Shown in pieces: positions 37,079 through 51,100 of a stretch of DNA of 64,000 nucleotides (the first letter of the stretch is position 1; every line of letters begins with the position of its first letter). The notes beneath the pieces are model-generated. The model was not told the DNA's origin, did no database searches, and worked only from the letters and a program-made list of their open reading frames with translations. The stretch lies in assembly GCF_014633365.1 (NCBI RefSeq), contig NC_068338.1, positions 23,942,616 to 24,006,615 of the forward strand. Direction: 5' to 3'. The position numbers and the translations under genes were made by a program. This DNA comes from Diospyros lotus. Lineage: Eukaryota; Streptophyta; Magnoliopsida; Ericales; Ebenaceae.

Positions 37079-37450
37079 ATAAATACAATGACTAGGCATC
37101 ACAATGACTTGGCCAATCTTTTCATATTCTTTTTCTTTTTTTTTTTTTATTTGTATTTTTTATTAAAATAAAAGAATATGAGTTTGATAATATTATTATT
37201 ATAATATATAGGTGAACCGTAAAGGCGTGATGCCATAAAAGAGACCATCTATTAAAGCGACCGACTCAACATGCAATATTGTCAAATGATGACTTTTCCT
37301 TAATTACAATAAATCTGCATTCACATACATGATAATAAATCATCTATAATTTGCATGATTATAATAATAAATTTATTTAATTAAAATTATTATTATCAAA
37401 TCATTTGAATCTATAAAAATAAAAAAATAATCAGAGGGTACAGAAAAAGA

Positions 37451-38184
37451 CACTACAACAAATTTTGGATTAAGAGACATTTAAAAATGCCTTAATAGAT
37501 AGTTTATTGGGACATTTTAACTATTAGGGCACTAATAATAGTGTCTCATGTAATTGTGCCCCAAAAACGTATTGAGGCACTTACAAATGCCTCAAAAATA
37601 ACTATAAATTTAAGTTTGTTGCGACACTTAAAAATGCCTCAAAAATCATTATAAATTTATTTTTCATATCCTCCACAAGACTTTCTCTTAACTCTAACTT
37701 ACTTCTCCTTCAGCTCGAACCATGAACCTTTCCTTCTTCTTGCACACACGTGACTACCTAATTTACACATTATCTTATTAATATATGTGCCTATATTTAT
37801 TTTATAGTATATCTAAGTTTCATTAGAATTATTCTATTGGGGCACGTAAGATTTGTCTATTAGGGTATTTCATCAGAGTGTTTTATTAGAATTATTTTAA
37901 TGGGACATTTCAAAAATTATGCCCTATTAGATTTATTTATTAAGACACTTAGATTTGTTTATTAGGGCATTTCATTGTCGTGCCTCATTAGAATTGTTTT
38001 ATTGGGGCACTTCTTTAAATTGTGCCTTAAAATGGTATTTTATAGGGCACTTAATTGTTGTGCCTCATTAAAGTTATTGTATTGGAGCACTTTTTTAGAT
38101 TGTGCCTTAAAATGGTATTTTATATGACATTTTCTAAAAAATGCCCTAAAAAAGATGCCTCAACAAATCTTTTTTGTTGTAGTG
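37451..38184. mobile_element. Non-autonomous CACTA element
   Basis: 734 bp starting CACTACAACAAATTTTGG and ending TTTTTTGTTGTAGTG, with a perfect 3-bp duplication AGA (37448-37450, 38185-38187). Subterminal regions repeat TTAGGGCAC/ATGCCTCA-type motifs on both sides, as expected for CACTA transposase-binding arrays. No transposase. Confidence 0.92.
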
Positions 38185-38823
38185 AGACTCTAATGCTTAA
38201 CTCAGACATTAAATATGATGAAGAAATTATATTAAAATTAATATAAGAGATCTTGTCCCTTTTTAGGAATGAGTGATTATTTATTTATAGAGGAATATGA
38301 AATAATCTTTAGTATAACAAAATTAAGATTATTATAAATAATGTTTATTTTGATTAATTTTTGTTTGGCTGAGACTAAGTTTATTATGGACAGCGTCGTA
38401 TCTTTTATGGATGATGTTTGTCTTACTTTTTTTTGAGATAGAATTTCTTATAGATGATATTTATCCCAATATTTCAAAATTATTTTAGAATTAGAATTTT
38501 TATAGATAATTGATTATATTCTCGAAGAAATTTTTGAATATTGAAATTATTTTATATTTTTGAATATTAAAATTATCTTGTTTGCGTGTTTATGTGAGAC
38601 TCTTCACGCATAAGAAAATTATATCTTTCAATCCAAAATATCGTCTTGAGTATTTGGACTTTTAATGAGTTTTTACGTATGATACAATAATTATAATTAT
38701 TAAAAATATAATTATAATAATAATAGTAGACAGTAATATAATTTAAATATTTGAAAAGCATAAAGTCAATGATTTAATAAAATTTAATTAGTATATATTG
38801 TAGTTACGTAGCGTGTGATGGAT

Positions 38824-39099
38824 CACGTGTCCCATTGTTTTCCCCCCCTCCAATTGCACGTGTTGGGTTGATTCCAAGGTGGAAGAGTTTACTTCACCTA
38901 ATATAATGATCATAAATAAATTATAAATTAAAAGATTAATAGAATGGTATTAAAATTAAACTTAAACTGAAAAGATGTAAGACACAATAAGTCCGCACTT
39001 GAAGTGCGAATGGCAGCTTGGTCAAGCATGTGGGTCCCACAACCGGCCACGCTCCAGTCTTTCATTTTACCTGCGCGGGGCCGTGGGAAAGGACACGTG
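38824..39099 (+). promoter_or_regulatory. Three G-boxes in copy C promoter
   Basis: CACGTG at 38824-38829, 38857-38862 and 39094-39099, all within 380 bp of the first ATG. The last, ACACGTGG, is conserved in copy A. The first two lie at the upstream edge where similarity to copy A fades. No clear TATA box; the leader is (GA)n-rich. Confidence 0.55.
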
Positions 39100-39196
39100 G
39101 TGGCGTTGGGGAAGGAGCCTTCCGCCGTTCTCATCCTTGAAAGGCACTCAGAAAGAAGATGGAAAGACGAGTGTGAAGATAAGAGAGAGAGAGATA

Positions 39197-42100
39197 ATGA
39201 CCAGCAGTGGAGGAGGAGGAGGAGGAGAGAAAGAGAGAATGACGAGCAGAGGAGGTGGAGGAGGAGGAGGGAAGACTGTAGTATGCGTGACAGGAGCATC
39301 TGGATATGTAGCTTCATGGCTCGTCAAGCTCTTGCTTCTTCGCGGTTACACTGTCAGGGCCTCTGTTCGTGACCCTAGTTCGTTCTCTCTGTCTCTCTCT
39401 CTCATTAAATGTCTATATATTATTATATATGATTTATAAATTGTTGTCTGGGCAATGATATGACCAGGTTTATTTTGTGTTTTTGGTTTCTGATTTTGGT
39501 AGTCGTGCTGTTTGCTCAGTTCATTTGAGTCATCTGGCCAGCTATGTGCCTCCCGTTTTCGAATCTACTTATGCTTATTTTTTAAAAAAAATATTTATTT
39601 TTGTGTTTTTATTTTGTATTAGAAACGTTTCACGTTTTCCGTTTCGACTTTCATGTAATATAGCTGACCAGTTGGGCGCATGGGTCCAGGTGCCCTTCCC
39701 AATCCTGCCCTCTGCCTCACCTATTTGCATTTACCATCAATTAACTCTGGAAAAAAGAACAATAGATGAAATTTTTGACAAATCAAAAGCAGCAAGGTAG
39801 AAAAAGAATGAGCGAAATCAAGAAGCATAGTCATGTATGCACCTATCTAGGATGGTAGAAGAGGGAACGTTGCCCCTAGGACATAGGTTGGATGGTAAAA
39901 AGATAAGTGATATATCAGTGTAGTGTGGTAGATCATGAGTTTGATTTTTCCTTACGCAACAGTCAAAGACTTAACTTGCGATTTATTTTCCTTGTGTAAT
40001 CGAGAACACGGGCACGGAGAGTCGTACAAGAACGATCATCCAAGAGAAAATGCTAATTTGTAGCAGCTTATATGATTCGCATATACTATACTGTTTTTTG
40101 GATAGTTTATTTTTTGGGTACGTTTATTTTGGTTAAACCTGTGGGGTAAGTATGAGGATTTATGCACATCACAGAAAGCAGAAATAATCATTTTAACCTT
40201 TTGGCTAGGTTAGAAAGAACTAAAAAAATATAAATAGTGGATGCTGCCCATTGGAAGAAAGAAACCATCATTAGGTTAGAAAGAACTAAAAAAATATAAA
40301 AATATCATTTTAGCAAGTAAGAAGAAAGAAAGCTACCTCAAACTACCTCTGTTGTGTGTGAAAGTGAAACTGCCCATTGGAAGAAACCATCCAGAATCAA
40401 TTAATGGACTGCTGCTTAAAGAAACAACGGTACTGCTGTTAGATATTTAGTTTTTTGTACCACTAATCATTTGAACCTTTTGGGTGGGTTAGAAAGAACT
40501 AAAAAAATATAAATAGTGGATGTTGTTTGACTATGGACATGGCTATAGATTTCCTACACAGTGTTCGAAAATTCGGCCTAGGCGGCCGCCTAAGCGCCGC
40601 CTAGGCGCTGAGCGGCAACCGGCCGCAGCGATTTAGGGCTACTCAGTAGCCCTATGCGCCATGGCCGACTAATCGGTCCGCGGCGCCTAACCGCCTGGGC
40701 GGCCGCCTGGGTCGCGCACGACCTGGGCCACCTAGGTCGTGCGCGTCTTGGGCCAACCTTTTTTCCCCCTCCCTTTCTCTATTTCCCGATCCCCTTTCCC
40801 TTTCTCTCTCTGGTTGTGTTCATCGCGGCTCCTCTCTCTCTCTCTCTCTCGCCTTCGATCTCTTCTTGGTTGTTCGCCACCGCCATTGATCTCTTCTCTT
40901 GGGCTTGCTCTCTCGTTGCTGCCGACCACCTGTTGCCTGTTGGTCGTTCTCTCTCGTCGTCGTTCGCGTCTTGCTGCGGTATGTATCCAACCATCCATCT
41001 TCCTCCGCCAACGCAAGCTTGCCTTTCTGCAACAACTCAGCAGCAAGCAGCAACGCAAAGCTACTCATGGCTCGCTTGCGTATTGCTTGCTTGCTGCTTC
41101 AACGAGCAACAGTTGATTTCATTTCATTTGATGAGTTTTAGTTAAATTTTAATGTATATTATTGAAATTATTCAATACTCAGGCAAAAACAGGAGTCAGG
41201 AAGTGAAATGAATGATTCAGATAGGACTGGAAGTACGGGAGCATCGTCCGAGGCCTCCTTAATTCTTAAAAGGAAGTCAAATGATGTCGGATGGGAGTAT
41301 GGAATGTTAATTGATCCGAAAAATATGGATAAAATTAAATGTAAGTTGTGTAGTAAAATTATGTCTGGAGGTGTTTACAGAGTAAAAGAACACATTGGCC
41401 ACATTTCTGGAAATGTTTCTGCATGTCCAAAATCTTCTCCAACTGATCAAGCCAAATGTAAGAATGCAATTGCCGAGGCAAAGAATAAGAGGAAAAATAA
41501 GAAGGAGGAGGAAGATTTGATGAGATCAACTGTTAATATCTCCGAAAGAGTGGAAGGGGATGATGAAGATGAATTGCAAGAGTTAGGTAGCAGAAAAACG
41601 TCCCGTACTCTTGGCCCTATCGATAAGTTTGCAAGCTCCATCAGCCCTGAAACTTGTTTGAGTGCGAGAATGAGCCAAAGGCAACAAACTATTAGTGAAG
41701 CACTATTTAAAGAGAGAACACAATCTGTTCGTGAATATTGTGCTAGATGGGTGTATGAAGCTGGTATACCTTTCAATGCGATTGACAATGATAGCTTCAA
41801 ATTGTTTGTTGAGGCGGTTGGTCAATTTGGGCCGGGCTTCAAACCTCCCAGTCAATACCAATTGAAGGAACCACTATTAAAGGGGGAAGTTGACAGAATA
41901 AAAGAGTTATTGAAGAAGCATGAAGAAGAGTGGGCACGAACTGGGTGCTCCATTATGATAGATGCTTGGACAGATAGAAAAAGGAGGAGCATCATGAACC
42001 TATGTGTTAATTCTAATGCAAGTACTGCTTTCCTTTCTTCTAGAGAGTCTTCAGATGAAGCACATACAAGTGAACTTATCTTTGAGTATGTGGATAAATG

Positions 42101-45100
42101 CATTGAGCAAGTTGGGCCACAAAACGTCATCCAAGTAGTAACCGACAATGCTGCCAATAATATGGGAGCGGCAAAATTATTGAAGGTGAAGAGGCCAAAT
42201 ATCTTTTGGACCTCATGTGCTACTCACACCATCAATTTGATGCTTGAAAGTATTGGAAAACTGCCGAAGTATAAGAAAGTCATTGATCAGGCCAAGAGTT
42301 TCACAATCTTCATTTATGCACACCATAAGACCTTGTCCTTAATGAGGTCATTTACGAAGAAGAGGGATATAGTGAGACCAGGAGTTATTAGATTCGCTTC
42401 TGCTTTCTTGACTTTACAAAGTTTGATGGAGAAAAAGGCCCAATTGAGGGCAATGTTTACCAGCTCCGAATAGGAGGAGTGCAAATGGTCAAAGATTGTT
42501 AAAGGGAAAGCAGCCTATGCTACTGTGATGAGCATTGCTTTTTGGAATGGTGTGACTATATGCCTTAAAGTTTTTGCACCTTTGGTGAAGGTGCTTCGAT
42601 TGTTGATGCGGATAGAAAGCCTTCTATGGGCTTTTTATGTGGAGAGATTAAGCAAGCAAAGGAAGATATTAAGGAGGCCTTAAATAATCTTGAAAAGAAC
42701 TATAAGCCTATTATGGAGATTATTGAAGCAAGGGTAAAAGATAGGCTAGATAGTCCACTACATTTTGCAGCTTACCTTTTGAATCCCTACTACTTTTTCA
42801 AGGATATGGATATACAACTTGATAATGAAGTGATGGATGGGCTTTTTAACTGTGTGGAGATGTTTTATCATTATGATGGTGAATTGCAAGGCCATGTTAT
42901 AAATGTTGAGTTGCCAAAGTATACTCGTAAAGATGGAGCTTTTGGAAAATCGTGGGCAACTCAAGGGTGTGCGAAAAATGATGACAATTATAATCCAGGT
43001 ATAAAATTCTTTTAATCCTTTCTATTGTGTATTAGTGTATAAATTAAATTTGTTTACTTTATACTTGTTTGACCTATGTAGTTACATGGTGGATGACTTA
43101 TGGAAATCAAACTCCAAACTTGCAACGAATGGCGAGAAAGATTCTCTCGTTAACCACTAGTTCATCCGGTTGTGAAAGAAATTGGAGCACTTTTGAAGGG
43201 GTTAGTATATATATGAATTATATTTATTTACTATCAATTAGTTATCCTTATTCAGTTATCATTTATATTGATATTGCTTTTATTTTATTTATGTAGATAC
43301 ATACGAAGAAAAGAAATAGACTAGACGTGAATCGATTGAACAATCTAGTCTATGTTCAATTTAATGCGAAATTGATGAACAAGCACAAAAGGGAGAAGGA
43401 AAGGAATGTTGATGTGCTACTTGCTAGTGATGCTAGTAATGCACAAGGATGGATCGTTGATGGAGAAGATGATGAAGAAGTTGAGCCTGGTACGGGGCTC
43501 ACTTGGGAAGTGGTTGGTGAAGCATCGGGAGCAGACGAGATGCTTCAAGCTCGAAGAAGTTCTAGGATGAGAGAGCTTCATGAAGATGATTTTCAATCAG
43601 AAGAAGAAGATGAGCAAGAAATCAATGAATTTGATTTTGAGTCCGATGAAGATCGTGTATTGGAAGAATATGGAGAGGAAGAAGACCAATTAGATAGTTA
43701 GACTTAGATTCTTCGGATATGGTTTATGTTGTATTATTGCTACTTCTACCTTCTTGAACTTATAACTAATATAATAGTTTATTTTTTGAGTCTTAATTCC
43801 ATTATTTCACTTGTCTTTTCAACTTTGATTTACCTGAAAATAATATCAAATTACATCAAAAGGTTTTTAGAAAAAAAAAAAAAAATCATTTTTCCTAGTC
43901 GCCGCCTAGGCCCCAGCCTGGCGCCCGACTAGCGCCTAGCGCGTTTTTGAACACTGTTCCTACATGACAATGGTTTATTTTATAGGATGACTTACGCCCA
44001 GCACCTCTGAGATTTGGTATAAATATAAAGAGTAGCTCTCATTTTTCAGAAATTATACTGATAACCTCTATTGATTAAAAGTTGTATCAGATTATCTTGT
44101 GAGGTTAGATTTACATTACATAGGGTGTTCCTGGCAAATTACATGAATTTCTTAAAGTCTGTCTGATGGAGGGGAGGTTAGTGTAATTTTGAACATGTGG
44201 GGTTGTAACGCCCCGCTCTTTAGGGCATTGTATTTATGTTAGGATTTTTTTTTTTTATATACTCAAATCACACTAAAATCCTCAATATTCCCATATAAGA
44301 ATAGCATTCCCAAATTATAACTAAGGAACGGTAAACTTAATCATAAACGAAAGCAGAATTAGAACCTAATGATCTCGTAAATTAATACATAAAAGATTTA
44401 TACCACTTCGTCCAACATAATATTACAATATCAAATACAAAACCAACTGAAATAATGGTTCTAGCCCTGGCATAGGACACACAAAAACTTCCATCATGTT
44501 CATGCCTCGATCACTCCCTTGCTCTTCTAGCCGCTTGTCTCGCTTGGAACGTGGAATATTTCAGAGACAGATATCCAACATTAGAAGATCAATTTTCTAA
44601 GAAAGGGTTAAAATAACATGAATGAATGATGCATGGACATATATAAATAGATACTCTAGTATAACTTCTCAAGCAAACCAGCTCGGCACAGAACCCTAGG
44701 TAGTCATCCCGACATGCACACAAGGCAACGGGACACCCCTGTACGTTGTTCCAGCAATACCTTTGAGGAATTACAGCTACACTATCAAAGTGATATCCCA
44801 TCCCATGCACAAGTATTAAGATGTCAATAATATCATACTATGAGAAATATCACGATTTCGATGGGTATATGTACAGATATGACAAAATGCTCACAAATTA
44901 CATATTACTTAGCAACCCTCGGAAATAGCATGCATATAAAGAAAAATCTCATTGCGTAAGCTTCTGGGGTGAAACCACTCACCTTTTGTACAAAATTTAG
45001 TACACCTTGAAAAACATGCACAACCTCGATTTTTGTGTTGACCTCGAAATTCGCACAATCACTCAATCTTGAGCCCCAAAGCACCTTATCCATCATATTT

Positions 45101-48100
45101 ATTCAAATAACCATCAACACCTATTTTTTCATTATTTCTTCCCATTTTTCTCTATTTTCTTCCTATTTTTATCTTGAAAAATCCAAAATAAATACTTACT
45201 CAAACATTTTTTCAAATATTTTTACACCAAAATTCCTAAAATAATTTTCTCAAAATTCTAAAAAAAAAAAATTGAAAAATACCTATTGGTCACGCGCCTT
45301 GCACGTGGACTGAGAGTAAAAGATAGCGTATGTGCTTCATGCGCCGGTCGTCTTTTTCGACTCCAGCACACCAGCAGTGTTGGATTTTGCTTCTTGCTTG
45401 ATCTACCCACTTAGTCGATCACAATGGTACCTAGATTGACTTGAAAGGAACACCGAAAGTGGCCTAACCAGTCGATCAAAGTCTTAGCCAAAACGTCCAC
45501 CTAGGTTTTTGACGAAGCTTTGAATCCTACTCAACCCTACACCAATGCTCTCCAAACTTTCCAAAAACACTCTACAATCTTCACGGAACAAAAGCCCCTT
45601 ATCCCTTGCCCTCGATTCAACCCAAAATGAGAACAATTTGAGTTTGAAACTAATGAAACCCTCGTCCCCTTTCGACCCCCTATTTATACCCATTTTCGAG
45701 CCCTCAAACGTCCCATCCTATCTAATCTAAGGTCTATAAAGCTTCTACCTTCCCTATGTCGACCCATGACCCTCGTTAAGGCCACAAAAATTGGCCTCCA
45801 AAACCCCAATTTTATAGCCAAGACACAGTCGAAAAACCCATCCAATCGGTAGTTAACATGGCCAATTCTCAGCCAAGGACCAGCCATGATGGCCTAAGCC
45901 TAGCTTTGAGGCCCCCCAATCCACTCCCTCGAGTCTCCCATAGTGGAAATCGGCTTTGAGAGAGGTGTTGCCGGTAGCTGGTAGTGTTCACACTGCCAGT
46001 CTTTTGAAAATTACACTTCTGCCCCCATCAAGTCTCAAAATTTCATTTTAGTACTTTCCACATAGTCCCTAGGCTTTTCAAAATTTCCATTGAAACCCTC
46101 AAGTTCTAGAATTTTTATTTACACCCCGAAGATTTAGGAAAAATGTCATTTCGATTTCCCTCGGTCAATTTTAAGAAATTACACTTAGGCTTGAATGAAT
46201 GATTCGACCGCTAACCCTTTCACTTTGACCTGAAACCACTTCAGGATTGATTCTCATGCAAAATTTAATTCCTTTAAGAATTCTGTTGACTTCTCGGAAG
46301 TCTCTCACGACAATTCAATTTTTTAGCCTAAACCGTAGCTGTATCGAAAATTGATTCTGAGTCGATGCTAAAAATCATGCCTCGAGACACTCGTTAGGGA
46401 GATACCTATTTCCTTAGGTAACTAAGCTCCTAGGATTCTCTCCGGCTGATTTGGTCACTTTTTCAGGCTATTCTGATACCAATTTGTATGAAATTTCGTA
46501 TTTCTTTCTAAATACTTATTTCAAAAGTAACCCAAAACTTCTGGGTGTTACAAGGGTGTTCATGTAATTTAGTGAAACCTCAGGGGTGCCAAGTGTAATA
46601 TACTCTATTTTATAAGTGTGTCTTGGCATACCACTTCTAATTTATTGCTACATGTAGTATATTTTTTAAATTATATATACTTTTGCTCATAAAATTTAAA
46701 ACTTAAAGTTGTATTTTTAAATTTATTGTTGTATTTACTATATACTATTACATATTTTTATTAGTGTTCACATTAAGTTATTTCATAGCAATATTAAAAT
46801 ACAATCCAATAAATGCATAAAAATAAAATTATTTAAAAGTTATATTATTAATTATACATATGCAAAATAAAAATATATATATTTTGAATGCACCTCCCTG
46901 TTGTTTATTAATTAATCTTGATCAATCTTTTAACTCATGATTTAAGAGTTATTTTTTAAGAAAAAAAAAATTTCCCATTTAAAAATTGGTAAGATTTTTT
47001 TATATTTTTATTGATTAAAAATTAAATTTAAAAGCTTAATTAATGTAAAAAATGAAACATATTTATATGTAAAGAGAGATAATGATATAAAACGCTTTTT
47101 ATGACTTAAAAGAAGATAAATTTTTAATTGACATGTTGCAAATATAATTCTAAGTAAATAATAAAAAATAAAAAAATCATAAATATTTGGCACAACCTGT
47201 TACAACATGAAAAATTTGGGTGTTGGTTGGTATGGTTGACATTGGGTGCTAGAGGCCGCTTGAATAGTGGTATTCATATGCAAGCTTGTTTGCAATATTC
47301 TTATTTTCTATTATTTTTCAGTTGTTATGGTATTATATTGACTGGTACGGTACAATATTCATAACTGTGCTATGGGGGTAGTGTGTGAATTCTAAAAGGA
47401 GAAAAGTTGTCACGGTTTTTATCAAACTTGGGTCTTGAAATAATTATAATAGCATGTAGATATTTATAATACCAATGAGGACAAGTATTCTTGGTTGGTG
47501 CAATTTCAGTATACTTGGAGCCTTTGCTATCAAGACAGACCTTTCTTTTTCAATTATTATTTGTAGCAGATTTAGACCGATTGGGCTATTACTGGATGAA
47601 ACCTGTATCTCATCTCATCTTCCCCTATAAAGGCTACTTTATTAGGAGTGTTTCTTACTACCTATGTTTAACTTTTAGTATTTGAAGGCCAAAAGGTAGT
47701 TCTCCTACATGACTGTATCTAAGCTAACAAGGTAATATGTTACACGAAACACAACTGAATTATTTTACAAAATCTATGTCAGCATTTGAGTGAATGTTTT
47801 GTCCCATCCTTCCAACCCAGTTATTGACAAAGATGTTAGGAATGGATGTTAAATCTATAGTATCTTTGGTTGCATGTATTAGCAAATAAGGCTGTTGTTT
47901 TAACAAATTTTACAGGATTGACTAAGGAATGTTAAACAATCCAGTATGTAATTGTTGTTTTTTTTCTAGTTAGTGGCACCATCATCACTAGGTGGCCTTG
48001 TATCTTCGTCTTCTCGTTTTTTAAGCTGATTTATAGGTTGAATATCTTTTTTCTCAGAGCAGTCTATTTATGATTTAACAATATTAACAACTACTTAATA

Positions 48101-51100
48101 CTAGATATTCTCCTATAGGTGATCTAAATAAGACAAAGCACTTACTTGCCCTAGATGGAGCAAAAGAAAGGCTTCAGCTGTTCAAAGCTGACATACTGGA
48201 AGAAGGCTCTTTTGACACTGAGATTGATGGGTGTGAAGGTGTTTTTCATACAGCCTCACCTTGTAACCTGTATGTTACGGAGGAGAACGCACGGGTAAAT
48301 ACTGTACATGTCGGTGTAAATTGTTTCTTCTCTCTTCTGTTATTATGGCATCGTTATCAACCCTACAGTTTTAGAGGCTGCAAAAAAAAAATTCAATGTG
48401 AGTTTCAAGAGTTTTTGCCAATGTATTTTGTCTTGTTATTCTGCATATTCCTTTTCAATGATTTCTATTTCTCTTCTAAAGCTGTCATTTTTAAGTCTCT
48501 GTTTGCTGTCTAGTTTTATGAATCCTCTGGGAGTCCTGTTAGGCAGTGAAGACCTGATGATATGGAAATATAATGATGAAAAGAGTGTATCCTTCAATAA
48601 GTGCAATTTTCATGATTTTGTTATTAATTGTGTTCTTTCAATCATTTGTTAAAAGTAATACCTTCTTTCTTTTATAATGGTAAGATTCAATGCTACCAAT
48701 GGTCACTTGACTGTTTGCTGCCCACCTCTTTTCAGGCAGAGTTGATTGATCCTGCAATAAAGGGAACAATTAATGTTCTTGCATCATGTGCCAGAGTCAC
48801 ATCTGTGAGAAGAGTTGTTTTGACATCCTCCTCATCTGCAGTAATATACAATGGCTGGCCTCGAACACCTGATGTGGTAGTTGATGAGACTTGGTATAGC
48901 ACGCCCGATGTTTGTGAGAAACTGAAGGTGTGCATATCTGCCAATAATTTTCATTAACTTTTCTTACAATTTTTAATCACCTGAAAGCTTTGGTAACTGA
49001 AAGCTTTGTGGTTAACCTTCAATTGCCTTTGAGAAACAATATCCGTGACCAATCGAGAGTACATTTTGCAAAGAGACTATCTATTGGGTTTCAAATGGAT
49101 GCGTTGAATTTAATATAACCAATAAAGGAGAAATCGATTAGTATGATTCTAGGATAAAAGGGACTTAGAAATTTCTACATTACAACCAATTGCCATAAGT
49201 TGTTATAGGAGATAGTCCTCCAATCTTTTTCAAGGATATTTAATTAGAGCACTAGAACCACCTCAAGAAACAATTAGGTTATTTCACAAGCATGTTAACA
49301 TAGAAAAAGGTCATTTTTTTCTAGAAAAAACAATAAAAAATCGTCACATAAAGTTAAGTACAGTGGCACTTAAGCCTCATGCCAAACTAGAATTCTTTGG
49401 AGATTGTTTGTGCATATCAAAGAGAATGCTTATATTAGGTTGAAGATAGAGGTGTAACACGGTATTTTATTTACTCATTTATTGATTGTAGATACCTCAC
49501 TTTGATATGTTTCAACTCAGCATGAAGTGTTGAATTCTTCAAAAGATGAATGACACTCTGATTATCATAGAATAACACATAACTATCTTGGGTAAAACCA
49601 AGTTCTTGCAGAGATCTCTTCAATGAAATCAACTCTTTGTTCACTTCAGTAATTGCAATGAACTCTGCTTCTATAGCTGACAATGCAATACACTTTTCCA
49701 ATCTAAATTTTAGTCATGTATCACGTATGCTCTTTAATGTCATGTGGGGTGGATTTTTGTCCCTCTCAACTAGTCAAGGCAAAATTATTTGAATGGAGTG
49801 TCCATCCTTGATGAACTTGTAAACTCTGGCCTCTATTTCAAACACCTTCAAGATCTCAATCTGGGAGAGACCTAGGGACTTGCTTAACCTAGGGTGTTGT
49901 AGCCATTACATAGTAGGAATTAAATAGGGATATATTGGAGGCAAATATAATGGGAGATCTTGCCTTAGTGTGTTTGAAATGAATACATTAGGGTAACTGT
50001 GTGATCAAGTAATTAGTTAGGTAGAGAGTTCCATAGTAGAGATGCGGAGGTGCTGCAAGTGTCCTTAATGGAGAGTGATGGTGAGGGAGTTTTGATGGCT
50101 AAAGGATCTCTCCTGTAGAGAGTCCCATGAGCCTTAATAGAGTATGGGGTTCAAAATTACCCCCATGATGGCTGGGTCATATAGAGCACTCAATTGGAGA
50201 GTTACAAGGCTAAGCTGGGGTTGTGTGACTACCATTTTTATGTACAATCTCAATGCCTGAATATAAATGCCTTAAAGGTTTACATGCAGCTTCATGAGAT
50301 TGACACATGTAGAGCTCGACGTATTAGGGGGAGAGATTGTAGAGATCAATTTTCTGCATTATGAGTTTGGTACTTGGAGATTCACATCATGGAGAACTAA
50401 GGAGGGATGTGGAGATGTGAATAGCTGACATGGTGGTGATATGGCGTGCGTGCCACTTTGGAGTGCTCAATGTCTACCCACATTGATAAACTAGACTTTC
50501 TATTTCTTGCTTTTTGCCTGTTGGTAATTTTGCTTTCTAATATCTCTATTATTTATTGCTTTAGTGAACTCTTGCTATGTGATGCTACTTTAAATGTCTG
50601 CAGAGGCTGATAGTAATTCAGGAACAAAATGTTGGCTTTTAGGTAAGATTTGAAAGTGATGAAATTTAATAACTACGAATTAGTTTCATTGCTCTTACAA
50701 AAATAATAATAACAATTTCACTGCCCTCAAGAAAATGTTGGTTTGATTATTACAAAAATAATAAAAACAAAATGTTGGTTTGATTAGTGGTTTATTCCCC
50801 TATGGTGGGATGGTGGACATAGGCTGTTGAGTTGAACTATGTTAATTTTCTATCTTTACTTTTTCGTTTGATTTTGTTAATATTAATGGTTTGTGCAATT
50901 CAATCCTAACAGATGGATGTGGCCCTAGCAATGTATATCAATTTCTCATGGTGAAATTTGTAAAAATATTTTGTGAAAGATTAAATAAATAAATAAAAAA
51001 TGATCTTGTGAGTTTTCTCCTCAATGATAGATGGACTTGGTAATGAAATGGGATTATGAACTTTGTTCTCTAACAAAATGATTTATTACTTTTGTTTTTA

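Larger units (their letters stand above)
36114..38686 (+). mobile_element. TRIM-like direct-repeat unit with later insertions
   Basis: Two direct repeats: 36114-36759 (646 bp, TGACTCAACATGC to TATGACACA) and 37262-38686 (about 690 bp after removing a CACTA insertion; CGACTCAACATGC to TATGATACA). They flank about 500 bp that holds a SINE. TG..CA ends and no coding sequence suggest a terminal-repeat retrotransposon in miniature. There is no matching target duplication or clear primer-binding site, so simple duplication is an alternative. Confidence 0.5.

Noticed and set aside
38999..39439. 146-codon frame starting upstream of copy C exon 1
   Set aside because: It reads through the G-box promoter and past the exon 1 donor; only 39197-39377 is supported by paralogue comparison.
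40654..41145. 163-codon frame before the hAT transposase
   Set aside because: Overlaps open frames on both strands in CT-rich sequence; it is the transposon leader.
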